From Oscheius onirici (Eukaryota; Nematoda; Chromadorea; Rhabditida; Rhabditidae): 64,000 nt of DNA. Shown in pieces: positions 37,048-48,338 of the stretch. The stretch covers positions 8,494,001 through 8,558,000 of the forward strand of contig OW051473.1 of the NCBI GenBank assembly GCA_932521025.1, written 5' to 3'. The notes below the pieces were generated by a model. The model had not been told where the DNA came from, made no database searches, and saw only the letters and a list, made by a program, of their open reading frames with translations. The translations under genes were made by a program, and so were the position numbers. Every line of letters begins with the position of its first letter. The stretch's first letter is position 1.

Positions 37048-37172
37048 CATTCACACCGCGAGCTCTTACGTGAATCGCCTGGGGCGTGTCCGGAAAATGT
37101 CCGCAAGAGGGGGACCAGTTTCTCCGGAAGACTATATAACGGGGCTCCTTGGAATGGAGTGCATCATTCGAT
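37048..37172 (+). promoter_or_regulatory. Conserved promoter of Ala/Pro-rich gene 2
   Basis: About 125 bp align with 42082-42206 upstream of gene 3. Shared blocks are CTCTTACGTGA, the GGAAAA word, CTCCGGAAGACTATATAAC (TATA box at 37133-37139) and TGGAATGGAG/GCATCATTCGAT just downstream. The ATG follows at 37189. Confidence 0.8.
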
Positions 37173-37188
37173 CACTTTTCTTCCCACT

Positions 37189-37927
37189 ATGTCTTCCACG
37201 TTCATTGGGTATTGAAGAAGCTTTCCCTTTTCATATTTTCTTCTTTTTCAGTATTCTTTGCTCAGTCTTGGCTCTTTCACAGGCCCAGGTTGCCATCAAC
37301 GGGCCTTTCCTCGGCAGATACTATGTTCCGGCTAAGCCACTCCTGACCCCAGGAGTTGCTCCGATCGGTGCGCCGGTCTTTGCCCCGGCTCCAGTCCCTC
37401 TTGCTGCTCCGGCTCTTCCTCTGGCTGCCCCTGTCCCAGGTAAAACAAAATTTTGAACAAAATTCAGCAAGTTTTTAGCTTTCGCTCCGGCTCCCGTCTT
37501 CGCTGCCCCGCCTCCAGTTCTAGCTGCCCCAGCCCTCCCTGCCTTTGCCCCTGCTCCTCTCATGGCTCCTGCCGTCCCTGCTTTCCGTCCCGCTCTGGCT
37601 GCCCCGATGATGGCTGCTCCTGCTCCCGTCTTCGCTGCTCCTCCAGCCCCAGTCTTTGCCGCTCCCCCAGCCCCTCTCTTGGCTCCCCCTGCTCCAGTAT
37701 TTGCCGCTGCCCCGGCTCCTCTTTTGGCTCCTCCATCCCCAGTTTTCTCTGCCCCTGCTCCTTTTGCCGCTCCCATCGGTCCTGCCTTTGCTTCAGCTCC
37801 GTTCGCAGCTCCTCTGGCTGCTCCTGCCCTTCCTTTTGCCGCAGCCCCAGCTGTCGTTCCAGCTTACGCTGGACCGTTCGTCCGTTCAGCCTACTTCATT
37901 GGAAGTAACAAGGCCAAGACTGCTTAG
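37189..37927 (+). CDS. Secreted Ala/Pro-rich low-complexity protein 2
   Basis: Exons 37189-37208, 37252-37439 and 37479-37927 give 218 residues. The first exon encodes only MSSTFIG and the intron splits the signal peptide. The start of the mature part, NGPFLGRYYVPAKPLLTPG, is nearly identical in gene 3. The middle is a repeat of A-P-A-P-V-F-A-A-P-P units, and the end is YAGPFVRSAYFIGSNKAKTA. The conserved ends with a freely varying repeat between them suggest that the ends have a binding or assembly role, while the middle is a spacer or fibre. Function unknown; extracellular structural role inferred. Confidence 0.85.
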
Positions 37928-39052
37928 ATACCGATAGACCGAGTGATTTGTTGTGTCTGTACAAATTTGTTGCCAATTCGAACCATGATCATAAATATTA
38001 ATTGTCAAGCTACTCTACCTGTTTTCACGTTCAATTTTTTCTTTTGGAGATAGTTCTTATTCTGGACAAATCCAGAGCTCACGCTTTATTGAAAAATGCA
38101 TTCGGTTTTATGTGAGGGATTTAATAGTAGAATAATAAGAGATCACGACAATAACACATAATGCAAAACATTCTCGAAATGAAACAGCGTAGAGTTTTTG
38201 CTCCGTATATTGAACTTATTGTTAGACAAATTTTTAAGCGAGAGCTTATAAACGTCTTTGAAAATACGTAAGGAGCGAAAAAAACTGACGGGATACATCT
38301 AGAACAAAGAGTCCAAAAATTAAGGGATAGAAGGTACCTTAATAAAAACTGCTAGCAGATCTCTGTCAGAACATATGGGATTAAGTAAGCCTCGGGAATA
38401 GATTGGCCTTCTATCCAATGCCTTCCTATAGTGATCACCAATTTTCTGACTCCAGGACAATTTCATTTTTCTGGGAGTTCTTTCGGAAATGACATCAAAA
38501 ATCGCTGGAGACGGTGTGTCTTCTTATTGAATTCTGCAGTTTCTTATCTTAAACTTGTTTTTCGGCGTTTTTCGAATTTCCTTTCTCATTTTGGTTACGT
38601 GTCAATCTGTAAAGAACTGCTCTGGGAAAAGTCGTTGTTTCCGGATCTCCGGGAAGTGCAGGGTCATATGAAAATGTAAAAAAAAGGTTTACTTTTAGAG
38701 ACGCCTTTTCCGGACAAATCGATTCAGTTCTTGACCACTTACTTGCTCCACGGCTATAAAATTATCAACTTAGAACAGCAAAAAATATGCAGACGACATG
38801 GTATTTTTTCAAACAGAAGTGTGACTTGCTACGAATAATCTAATCTTGATATAAATCACTTAGTTCATATTATTACAAACATAACTAAAAATTCATCGAA
38901 AACATTGATATCTGATTACAAAGTTTTAAGTATACGTCTAGTTTTGAAAAATCTGATGTACCTGAAACATCTTGAACTGCCAGGAATATCTTGTTTTACC
39001 CGTGACTCATTCAAACCAAGCCAATCAAGTCAGTCATTCGAAATCCCTTTTT
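37928..39052. other. Intergenic region upstream of HSP70
   Basis: A+T-rich, with no coding exon seen between Ala/Pro-rich gene 2 and the HSP70 promoter. Confidence 0.45.
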
Positions 39053-39240
39053 TTCTAGAAGTTTGTAGCATATTCGGGAGAGTTCTCGGGCCTTCTAAAC
39101 CATTCCAGAGCCAGCTGAGTGACCCGCCCCAGCGCGCCGAGAGAGTGTAGGCGGCGGAGAGACGCAGACAGGAGCTTTCTAGAACATGCGAGAAACGTCT
39201 TCGTTTAGGGTATATAACCCCAGGCTTTCGAATGGAGGGT
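39053..39240 (+). promoter_or_regulatory. hsp70: Heat-shock promoter of HSP70
   Basis: Heat-shock-element pentamers cluster here: TTCTAGAA at 39053-39060, TTC repeats through 39083-39107 (AGTTCTCGGGCCTTCT and ATTCCAGAG), and TTCTAGAACATGCGAGAA at 39177-39194. A TATATAA box is at 39211-39217 and an AATGGAG box about 13 bp after it, around the expected transcription start. Confidence 0.8.
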
Positions 39241-39292
39241 ACCAGTTTTTCTGAACTAAATCTTCTACACACTCACTACACTACAATTCACT

Positions 39293-41565
39293 ATGTCTAC
39301 GTGCAAAACTGTTGGAATCGACCTTGGTACGACCTACTCCTGCGTCGCTGTCTACCAGAATGGAAAGGTGGGTCTTTAGCTTCAGTTAGCACGCTTGATT
39401 GAGAAACTTTTACGCTGTTTAGTATCTTTGTGGCTATAGAATACTCATTTTGGAGGCATTTCGGAACATATTAGCACTTTCGATGATTACTCGATTATTG
39501 CACTTCTCGTTGCAACAAAACCACTTTCGCATTCTTTTCGAAAGTCTTATTCCGAATGAAAAAACCTTTTTTGGAGACGCTTCGGAACTATCCTCAAACC
39601 TACTTTTTCTCATAAATTTTGACTGCCACGTCTGTATACCTTTAGTCTTTCTAAAACCCCGCAAAATTATAGTTATTGCGATTTTTGCAAAGAACGTTAC
39701 TTATTACATTTTTTCAGGTCGAGATCATCGCCAATGACCAAGGAAACAAAACAACACCGTCCTATGTCGCCTTCTCTGACACGGAAAGACTTGTAGGAGA
39801 TGGAGCCAAGGACCAAGCCGCTCGTAACCCTCAGAACACCGTCTTCGATGCCAAGCGATTGATTGGAAGACGATTTGACGATCCACAACTCCAGTCAGAT
39901 CTCCGTCTCTTCCCCTTTGCCGTCAAGAACAATGGAAGCAAGCCAGTCATTGAAGTCGAGTACAAGGCCGAGAGAAAGCAGTTCACTCCGGAAGAAATAT
40001 CTGCCATGGTTCTTGGAAAGATGAAGGAGACAGCAGAAACGTATCTGGGACACGCTGTCAAAGATGCCGTCATCACTGTGCCAGCCTATTTCAACGACAG
40101 TCAGCGTCAAGCCACAAAAGATGCTGCCACGATAGCCGGACTCAATGCCATTCGAATCATCAATGAGCCGACAGCCGCTGCTCTGGCTTACGGACTGGAC
40201 AAGAAAGAAGGAGATCGCCGTGTCCTTATCTTCGACCTTGGAGGAGGAACTTTCGACGTTTCGATTCTGTCAATCAGCGAGGGAAGTCTCTTTGAAGTTG
40301 TGGCAACTGCAGGAGACACGCACCTTGGAGGAGAAGATTTCGATCACAGGATGCAGGAACACTTTGTCAACGAGTTCAAGAGAAAGACGGGACGTACCCT
40401 CACTTCCAACCCGAGGGCCCTGCGACGTCTACGTACCGCTTGTGAACGAGCCAAGAGAACTCTGAGCAGCTCTGCTGAAGCCGTACTGGAACTGGACTCA
40501 CTCTTTGAAGGAATCGACTTCCATTCCAAGATCACCAGAGCTCGTTTCGAAGAACTTTGCAACGATCTCTTTCGAAAGACTCTGGAACCTGTGGAGAAAG
40601 CCCTGAATGACGCCAAGCTGGACAAGTCTAAGATCGATGAAATCGTGCTGGTCGGAGGATCTACAAGAATTCCTAAGGTGCAGAAATTGCTCAAGGACTT
40701 TTTCCATGGACGTGAACTCAACTGCAGCATCAATCCCGACGAAGCTGTTGCCTTTGGAGCTGCTGTTCAAGCCGCTGTACTTTCTGGAGTCCAGGATCAG
40801 GCTATCAAGGACGTCCTACTGGTTGATGTTGCCCCTCTCAGCCTTGGAATCGAAACAGCCGGAGGAGTCATGACCAAGCTGGTGGAACGAAACTCTCGCA
40901 TCCCGACCAAGGCCAGTCAAATCTTCAGTACCTACGCGGACAACCAGCCTGGAGTCAGCATCCAAGTTTTTGAAGGAGAACGAGCCATGACCAAGGACAA
41001 TCACCGTCTCGGCACTTTCGAGCTGACTGGAATCCCGCCAGCTCCCCGTGGCGTGCCAAAGATTGAGGTCAACTTTGAAATTGACGCCAACGGAATTCTG
41101 AGCGTCTCAGCTGAGGACAAGTCGACTGGAAAGAAGAATCAGATCACCATCAAGAACGAGAAAGGACGACTCAGTGACGCCGAGATTCAACGAATGCTGG
41201 ACGACGCCAAGAAGTACGAAGCTGAGGACAAGCAGATGAGGGACAAAGTCGCTGCCCGTTGCAAACTCGAGGGATACGCCTTCCAAGTGAAGTCGGCTTT
41301 GGATGAACATGGCGTCAAGCTGGAACAATCTGATAGGGACAAGGCTCGCTCTGCCTGTGACGATACACTCGCTTGGATCGAACGAAATCAGACTGCCGAG
41401 TTGGAGGAGATCCAAGCAAAGGAGAAGGAACTCGAGAGTATTTGCCGAAGTGTCATGGCCAAGCTGCATAATGGAGGACAGTCGTCTTGCGGACAAGAAT
41501 CCAATGCTGGTGGGTTCAGCCAGAGCAACTTCCCTCAGGGACCAAGCGTCGAGGAGGTCGATTAA
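39293..41565 (+). CDS. hsp70: Cytosolic HSP70 chaperone
   Basis: An ATP-driven chaperone of the cytosol and nucleus. Exons 39293-39367 and 39718-41565 give 640 residues, typical for the family. The nucleotide-binding domain shows [17 protein letters not shown] at the N-terminus, [15 protein letters not shown] around residue 200 and [16 protein letters not shown] around residue 340. The linker region has [19 protein letters not shown]. The protein ends PSVEEVD, the EEVD motif that docks TPR co-chaperones and marks the cytosolic branch. The usual GGMP repeats before EEVD are reduced to a short Gly/Gln/Ser stretch ([11 protein letters not shown]). One intron of 350 bp follows codon 25; many strongly heat-inducible HSP70 genes lack introns, so this copy is slightly unusual. 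The upstream heat-shock elements support stress induction. AATAAA is at 41611. Confidence 0.97.
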
Positions 41566-42081
41566 TTTCATCAATGATACTCATGTATGTAAATATTTAT
41601 TGCCAGCATAAATAAACTGTTATTGAATGGAAATTTTCTTTTTTCTATAGGGGATTTGGCCCAAAATATGCCTTATTTAATCGGGATGGGGTATTGTTTT
41701 ACGCTTCTCTCGCCTGCCAACTGGCTGCCGGGTGGTCTGGCCTGATAAAAAATGAAAGTGCACACTGACCATTTGCTTGCACAGATGGAAAACAGTGCTA
41801 GCGAAAACAAGCCCTCTTCGGTACACAAACAAGTTCTTCTGCACCACGGTTCAAATTACCCCTAGAAGGTGTTGAAGACGTCTGGTTTATTGGTTAAAAT
41901 ACTTTACGAAACATTTTGAACTAAAAGCTGAAAGTTGTTTATAGATTGCTCCAGGACTCTTTAGCGGGTCCAGTTGTGTCTTTTCTCCCCAACCAAAAGT
42001 CCTTTTGACAATAGCGTCGCGTGACTCACGTCCGGTTGGATACATTTCGAACCTCTCCAACCCCGACGGAGGCAATGCCTT
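41566..42081. other. Intergenic region HSP70 / Ala/Pro-rich gene 3
   Basis: Contains the HSP70 polyadenylation signal AATAAA (41611-41616). Nothing else recognised until the promoter of gene 3. Confidence 0.5.
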
Positions 42082-42206
42082 TCACACCGCAGGCTCTTAC
42101 GTGATGCCAGAGGCGTGCCCGGAAAACTGTCCATCGCGGACCGGTCCCTCCGGAAGACTATATAACCGTCCGCACTCCGAATGGAGAGCATCATTCGATA
42201 CCTTCT
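42082..42206 (+). promoter_or_regulatory. Conserved promoter of Ala/Pro-rich gene 3
   Basis: Copy of the promoter at 37048-37172: GGCTCTTACGTGATG, CCGGAAAAC, CTCCGGAAGACTATATAACC (TATA at 42159-42165) and CGAATGGAGAGCATCATTCG. The ATG follows at 42215. Confidence 0.8.
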
Positions 42207-42214
42207 CTTCAATC

Positions 42215-42926
42215 ATGAGCTTGCCACTCATCGGGTTTGCTACTTCGACCATCGGGTTCAACTCTTTTCAATTTTAGAACTTTCTGTGCCGTTCTTGCCC
42301 TTTCCCAAGCCCAGGTGGCAGTCAACGGACCTTTCCTTGGTAGATACTATGTTGCTGCTAAGCCACTTCTGACCCCAGGAGTTGCTCCAGTTGCTGCTCC
42401 TGTGATGGCTCCTGCTCTTCCGGTACCAGTTGCTGCTCCTCTTCGTGCTCCTCTTCCAGTTGCTGCTCCTGCTTACGCTCCTGGTGAGCTGATTTGATCT
42501 TACTTTCTAAAGCCCTTTTCAGCCTTCCCCCCTATCCCAGCCTTGTCTGCTCCGGCTCTTCCCGCCTACGCTGCCCCGGCTCCAGTCATGCCAGCTCCAT
42601 TCCGTGCTCCTTATGCTGCTCCCTACTTGTCTGCTCCTCCCGCACCATTCATGGCTCCAGCTCCTGCCCCATACCTTGCCGTACCACCAAGACCTGTTGT
42701 AGCTGCTGCTCCCGTTCCCTACTTGGCTGCTCCCCAAGCTCCAGTTTACGCTCCAGCTCCTGCTCCGGCTTTCGCCCCAGCTCCTCTTGCCCCTGCCTAC
42801 GCTCCAGCTCCAGGCTACCCTCTGGCAGCTCCTGGGCTACCTTTCCCTGCTCAAGTTCCTGCATACGCCGGACCCTTTGTTCGCTCCGCCTTTGCTATCG
42901 GCAGCAACAAGGCCAAGACTGCCTAA
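42215..42926 (+). CDS. Secreted Ala/Pro-rich low-complexity protein 3
   Basis: Exons 42215-42234, 42278-42483 and 42523-42926 give 209 residues, with intron positions identical to gene 2. The signal peptide starts MSLPLIGTFCAVLALSQAQ. The mature N-terminus is NGPFLGRYYVAAKPLLTPG, and the end is YAGPFVRSAFAIGSNKAKTA. The repeat region differs in unit order from gene 2 and contains more Tyr (AYAAPAP, PYLAAP), which could allow tyrosine cross-linking; that is inference. Together with genes 1 and 2 and the fragment at 31.9 kb this is a local tandem family. Confidence 0.85.
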
Positions 42927-44102
42927 ACAACTGCAATTTCCTGTGTCTGTACAAACTGGTGTCATATATAAGTCATAAAAGTTTCACTTCAATTGTATTT
43001 ATGCATATTTAAACCGGTAGAGCTTAGATGTTTGACTTGAGATCATCGGCAGAACGTCGGCAATGAAAGGGCTTCAATATGCAGGGTATTCCAAAGAACA
43101 CGCTGATGAATATCATAGGCTTCTCTGATTGTGGAGAAGAAGTCGGACATGCTTACGTCTTGCATCAATGACATGAGTTCCATTTCTGGAATAGTATTCT
43201 TAAGAATGAAGATGGAAACGATGAAGAATTTGCAAAGAACAAAGAGTTGGTGTAAAAAGAACGGGTCGTTTGTCTTTTATACAAGTGGTTATCAGGGGGG
43301 TTTTGACTGCAGAAAAACAGGGTCAGAGACTAGGTGGGGCGATTCCCAGATTGCTGGGGCGGGGCAGTGGTGCCACCGCTGCTCTCCACGTGCGTGCGAG
43401 CGAGACGCGCCTGCCACAACTATCAGCTGGAGAGGGAACTTTTAAAGAGGAAGAATGGCGCCATTCCAACACGTGTGACCTTGATGTTGCAAGTTGTAAT
43501 TGGGGGGGGGGGGGGGGGGGGGTTGGCTGACCATTTCCGATCAGGCCATCTCCCAGGTGATTCAATTCCTCTAGTCTAAATACAGCTCTGTTATCTTCGT
43601 GTTTCTATTTTTTTGCTATCAATCAGGGATTATCGGCCAAAATCACCTTTTAGTTTGCAAAAAGTTGCATTTTCTGTAGTTGTCTACCTCCTTCTATATA
43701 CATCGTCCTTTTTCTCGACCAAATACACAAATGTTTTCGCTAATAGTTTCCGCTTTTTTGAAATTCGAAAAGTTACTCAATATGGACAACCCCCTTTCTG
43801 AAAATAAGAGAAATACCGCGGGCACTGTAATTATTGTTCGATTTTTATTTTATCCTTAAACGTTGTATAACAGAGAAAGTTCTAAAGTTTTCCAGAACAT
43901 TACAGAGCGGTGAAAAAAGATCCCTTTCTAAAATTAGGTAATCACGCGCCTTTCTTTATGCAATGGATTCAATTCAATGCTTTAAGGTTTATCTTTTGCG
44001 TATCCGCTTTTTCTAGGCATGAATTCCAGTCTACCAATGAGCAAACTTCATTCGTCTTCATTGCACTGATCCGTAAATACAGACACATAAAATCTGGTCT
44101 CT
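42927..44102. other. Intergenic region with a long poly-G tract
   Basis: Contains a run of 21 G at 43502-43522. No exon recognised. Confidence 0.45.
43502..43522. repeat. Poly-G homopolymer (21 G)
   Basis: An uninterrupted run of 21 G. A candidate G-quadruplex and an unstable tract. Confidence 0.9.
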
Positions 44103-45068
44103 TTATACAAACATCTGCGTGGTCGACGATTTCTGTGGAAGAGGGAACTGGGCCAAACTGCGGTATCGGCACTGGATGCCGAGATAGAGAGTACAGAGAA
44201 CACCCAGGCACATCAAAGCTTCCACTCCAAACAACACCTAAACATCAGTTTTAAAGTATTCCAAGATAGCAGACCGAACAGTACATCAGTTTCCAGTAGT
44301 ACCAGGTGGAAGCCAGTCGGAACTGTTCCGGTGTGGCATGATAAACATAGCGCTCGATGCCGTTTGCGGCCAATGTTGACAAGTAGGAACAATAAGCGCA
44401 GAAGATGCTGCCAGCCGAGAGTAGGGCACCGTGCTGAGAAAAACACATAAGGACAATAGTGGACACAGGGCTTACTCCGAGGGTGAAGGAGATTGGGTAG
44501 CGGAGACAAAGCTGCTGCAGAGAGGACGGCAGAAGCTCACAGGTCACCGCTGTGATTGACAGAGTAAAGGTGAGAACGATTCCGGTGATGAACCACCAGA
44601 AGAGATCGGGGTCGAGGAGAACACGCTAAAATGATATTTAACTGGTTAAATTTTTTTGTATAGTCTTCCGAATATCTAAAGACTGAAAACCCTCCAGCAC
44701 TTTTGGTACTTCACCTTTAAGGGTCTTATACTCTCTGAACAATCTCTTTTGAACAGTCATCAAGAGTGTATCACTGAGTTTAAACGTCCAAATGAAAACT
44801 TTGTCTCTTGAGTAAGTCTGTAATTACTCTGTCTGCGTTTACTTGTTGATATGTGCTCTGTGCACCAGTCACAAGCTTCCATAATGAACTTGCCTGATCA
44901 GGAATAGTAAAGTACATTTTGTGTGTTACGATGAAGTCGAAGATTTGAAAGGTGAGACAAAGTAGAGGGATTGCTGTCATCTGAAAATTACGCATAGTAT
45001 TTGTATGATAACTAGTAGCTTACAATAGCTGTGACGTTCAGAAAGTGTACCACGGTGGTTGAACGCAT
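44103..45068 (-). CDS. Four-transmembrane protein, unrecognised
   Basis: Exons 45068-45024, 44980-44894, 44625-44476, 44433-44275 and 44237-44103, all phase 0, give 191 residues. Hydrophobic segments: IPLLCLTFQIFDFIV; FWWFITGIVLTFTLSITAVT; LLSAGSIFCAYCSYLSTLAA; VEALMCLGVLCTLYLGI. The C-terminus is short and polar, ending STTQMFV, a possible PDZ-binding end. The second intron begins GCAAGT, a GC-AG intron with an otherwise perfect donor. The last intron is only 37 bp. The layout (four helices with the longer loop between the third and fourth) recalls nematode tetraspan or MARVEL-like proteins, but no family is recognised. Confidence 0.65.
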
Positions 45069-48000
45069 CCTGACCCTGAAGTTCATATTGAAGCAAACAT
45101 AAACGAAAAAAAAAGAGTCGGAAGTGTGTTGTGAATGACGGTCTTCCGCTAGACACGCAATATGCATCGATTTTCGGAGCTCGGAACTGTTGGAAGATTG
45201 AGAAATAGTCATTAGCATGTTGTGCATAACAGAAGGAGAGAATGAGTCTGCGGCAAACAAAGAGTTTTCCTGATGCTGATCTTGCTTGTTTAAGCAAAGA
45301 GATTCAGAGGCTTCCATGGAAATGAGTTTCTGACAAAAACAAAGATTTACGATTTGGCTCGCAAATTGTAAAGTGAGTCGGTGAAAATTATATGAGATAG
45401 CCCCATTATGATGTGGTGAGAGAAGGGAACAAAACGATGTTGCCATACAAATCCATGGGCTGTTTACGCCCCGCGTATCAGCAATAATAAAACTGTTGGA
45501 ACGCAAAAATAGAGCCTGGGATTTAATCTCTGGGCGGGCTCAAGCATGTCAGGCTGCCTATAAACATCCAAGTGACCGCGATTAACTTGTATCCAGGTGA
45601 GACGAGGAGAGGGGTGGTGCTGATCAGTGAAGCCCCGGACCACTGAATGCGGCGCAAGGAAATTGCGGATATACACCTATAATAGACCATATTGGGACAA
45701 GAGACATATGGAGATTGAATGCCTGAATGGAGAGCGGCTAAATGGAGCTCACGGCGACTCCTAGCGTAGAGGAAGTGACCGTTGCTATGCAAATAGGGCC
45801 ACCGTTTGGAAAGGGAGACCTGTACGAGTGACAAACAAGAGGCTCCATAAGAGGACACGCTGTTGGCAAGCGTTGTGACTCTCGGTAGGGTCGACTTCAT
45901 ATGGTTCCACTGACGAAAGGGCTCTTGGACACTCAAAATTTAGGGGACAAGAACAACCTTATTTTCAACTTGCAATGTTTCAGTTGCTTTTCTTCGACAT
46001 GTTATGGATAGCCTGTTAACAATGTTAATTGACGAACACTGACAAAAAAGCAGGCAAATATGCAAGATGTATCTAACAATAACTTTTGACAGAGAAAACT
46101 GGATACCAACAGATGAAGATCGGATCACAGATAGGACAAGATCTGCCATCCGAAATATCCACTGATAGAGAAATATGTTTCTCTCTTTCTCTGTCTTCAA
46201 AACTTGGGATAACATTCTCAACAAGATTTTGTTCGGCCGCTTACGTAATGGATGAAACTGCAATAACTGCTTGATTGGAGTACAACGGCTTCAAAAGAAT
46301 AGAAAAATGGAAAATGGTACAATCGAACTGAACCAGGGCCAGCACCTCTTATCAGAGCGCTTACACGTATCAGCTTTAGAAATAGACTTGGAATAGTGCC
46401 GTAAGTTTGTGGAACTCTTTCAAAAATGTTGAGGAGTTGTTTGAAAGTATGTCTGAGAAATGATAGTCTAACCGTCCTCTAAAACTCTGCAATTGCAACG
46501 TAAAGATTACTCAGGCAAGTAATTGGCTGAGTATTGCTAGTAAAAAAAAGAATAGAACAGTCGTGAGAAAGGAGATCTACTTTTTAACACCAAGCAAAAC
46601 TCGATATGTCACTCCTTCCTTGGGTTCCAGCTGATAGCCAGCAATAAAAGATAAAGATACCCCCTCAAACATGGCTGTGCGACCGTTTACATTGCTGTGA
46701 GTCAGCAACAAAAACGGCAACAAAACGGATAGAAACGTAGGTAAAGTTACGCTCAAAACTATAATAGTACCAATGCAATTAAAGTGTTAGTCTTTTTAAA
46801 TGTAAAGGTGAATCGTTCTGATACATAAACACAATGGTATCAATGACTAGCTGCGCTATTTGCATAGGAAAAATCTGCTGGCAATGTATGCCTCATAACA
46901 ACACCAGTTTGGCAGTTCTGATAGTATTTTACAGAGAAATTACTCAAAAGTTGTTGGAAAATTATTATTATGAGCATCTTAACTGAAAGGCGTTAATGTA
47001 ATTAACGTAAGTTCGCTAACGTAAGCAGGTACTCATAGACACAAGCATTATAAAAACAAAATATATCTGAAGATGTTATCAGGACCTCTATAATTGGTTG
47101 TTTACAATTCCCGACCTAATTGTCCGTTATATAGTTCAGTAACGCTATTCTTATGCAACAATCAGTCATGGAACGGCGTCTTCAAACTTATTCTGACTTC
47201 TTCCATTGGTCAACCGCGTAGCATGCATAATTCGACACTTGTCGGATATTAATGGTCCCGCGCCGGCCATCGTTCTCTCTCCCGACAGGACATCTTCACT
47301 CCCAGCATTTCCGCTTTTCGTAGTCCCAGGGTGGTCTTTACCATTCTTTCATGGGTTAATCTTTATTCTTTAAAAGCCACTAAAAGCCTGATTTGATCTT
47401 TTTGTCGGTAGTTGATCAAAACTGACACGAAAAGCATGTCAATTCCCAGTAGTCGTGAAAAAAGTTGCACTTTTGCAATGAGATCCTTTCAATTCTCACA
47501 CACTTGTTGCACTGCTTCTCCTCGTTATGCTACCCCGCTCAACAAAATTTCCGCCCTTTGACTGCAAATCTTTAGCTTTGAAGGGTCATTTCAGAACAAC
47601 GCTCCTCGACACTTTTTTGTCATCCTGTCATGTCGCAAATTTTGTTGCCATTGAAGGAGTTCTGAAGCTTTTATAGAATGCTCAAAGCCATATTATGGGG
47701 CGTCATTTCAGTCAACTCACCTATTCACCTATACAATGAATTATTAAGCCGCCACCTAGTGGACACATAAACAACCCTAAACATCAGTCTAGTTCTGACA
47801 GCTTACCTGTCAACAGAGTAATTTCACGTCTTATCGGTTGTTTTTCAGATAATGGTCAATCAAAAGCTAACAAATACACACCAGTTAACCTAGTTTTGTT
47901 TGTTACCAGTCGTCACTGCTCTCAGACAGCATTTCGTTTACATTCGACCTTTTTCAACAAAATTACTGTCTCACTTTTTCTTTATAGAACATAGGTAATA

Positions 48001-48258
48001 CAATATGGTAATACAAAATACAGTTCTTAAGATAATTCATTTAATCAGCTTAATGACTTTACGTGTATTACAGAGCAGACCACTAACGTTCAAGTAATCC
48101 AAAAGTTGGCTTTTCTGAAGTTTTGAAAGTTGGCGGCCTAATGGCTTCACATTTTTGTCTTAGTTGCTATATGGTAAAAAAGAAAACAGCAAGATTTTGA
48201 AATTCTTGTTGAGATGGGTCGGTGGTTCCCATCTAATAAGTAACCTTTCCCCTTTGAT

Positions 48259-48264
<6 letters not shown>

Positions 48265-48295
<31 letters not shown>
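48265..48295. repeat. (TA)n microsatellite
   Basis: About 15 perfect TA units following TGTG. Confidence 0.95.
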
Positions 48296-48301
<6 letters not shown>

Positions 48302-48320
48302 CACAAGCAAAATATGCGAG

Positions 48321-48338
48321 GAGAGAGAGAGAGAGAGA
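48321..48338. repeat. (GA)n microsatellite
   Basis: About nine GA units, 25 bp after the (TA)n tract. Confidence 0.95.

Noticed and set aside
37321-37776. Long minus-strand Gly/Ala frame and plus-strand Cys/Ser frame over Ala/Pro gene 2
   Set aside because: Shadow frames of the GCT/CCN-rich Ala/Pro repeat. The real frame has a signal peptide, consistent introns and a conserved end shared with paralogues.
45012-45936. Minus-strand frames of 137 and 164 codons upstream of the four-TM gene
   Set aside because: Composition is irregular, there are no good exon boundaries and no recognisable motif; more likely promoter and leader sequence.
48265-48338. CRISPR-like or satellite array at the dinucleotide repeats
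   Set aside because: Simple TA and GA microsatellites only, with no spacers or longer units.
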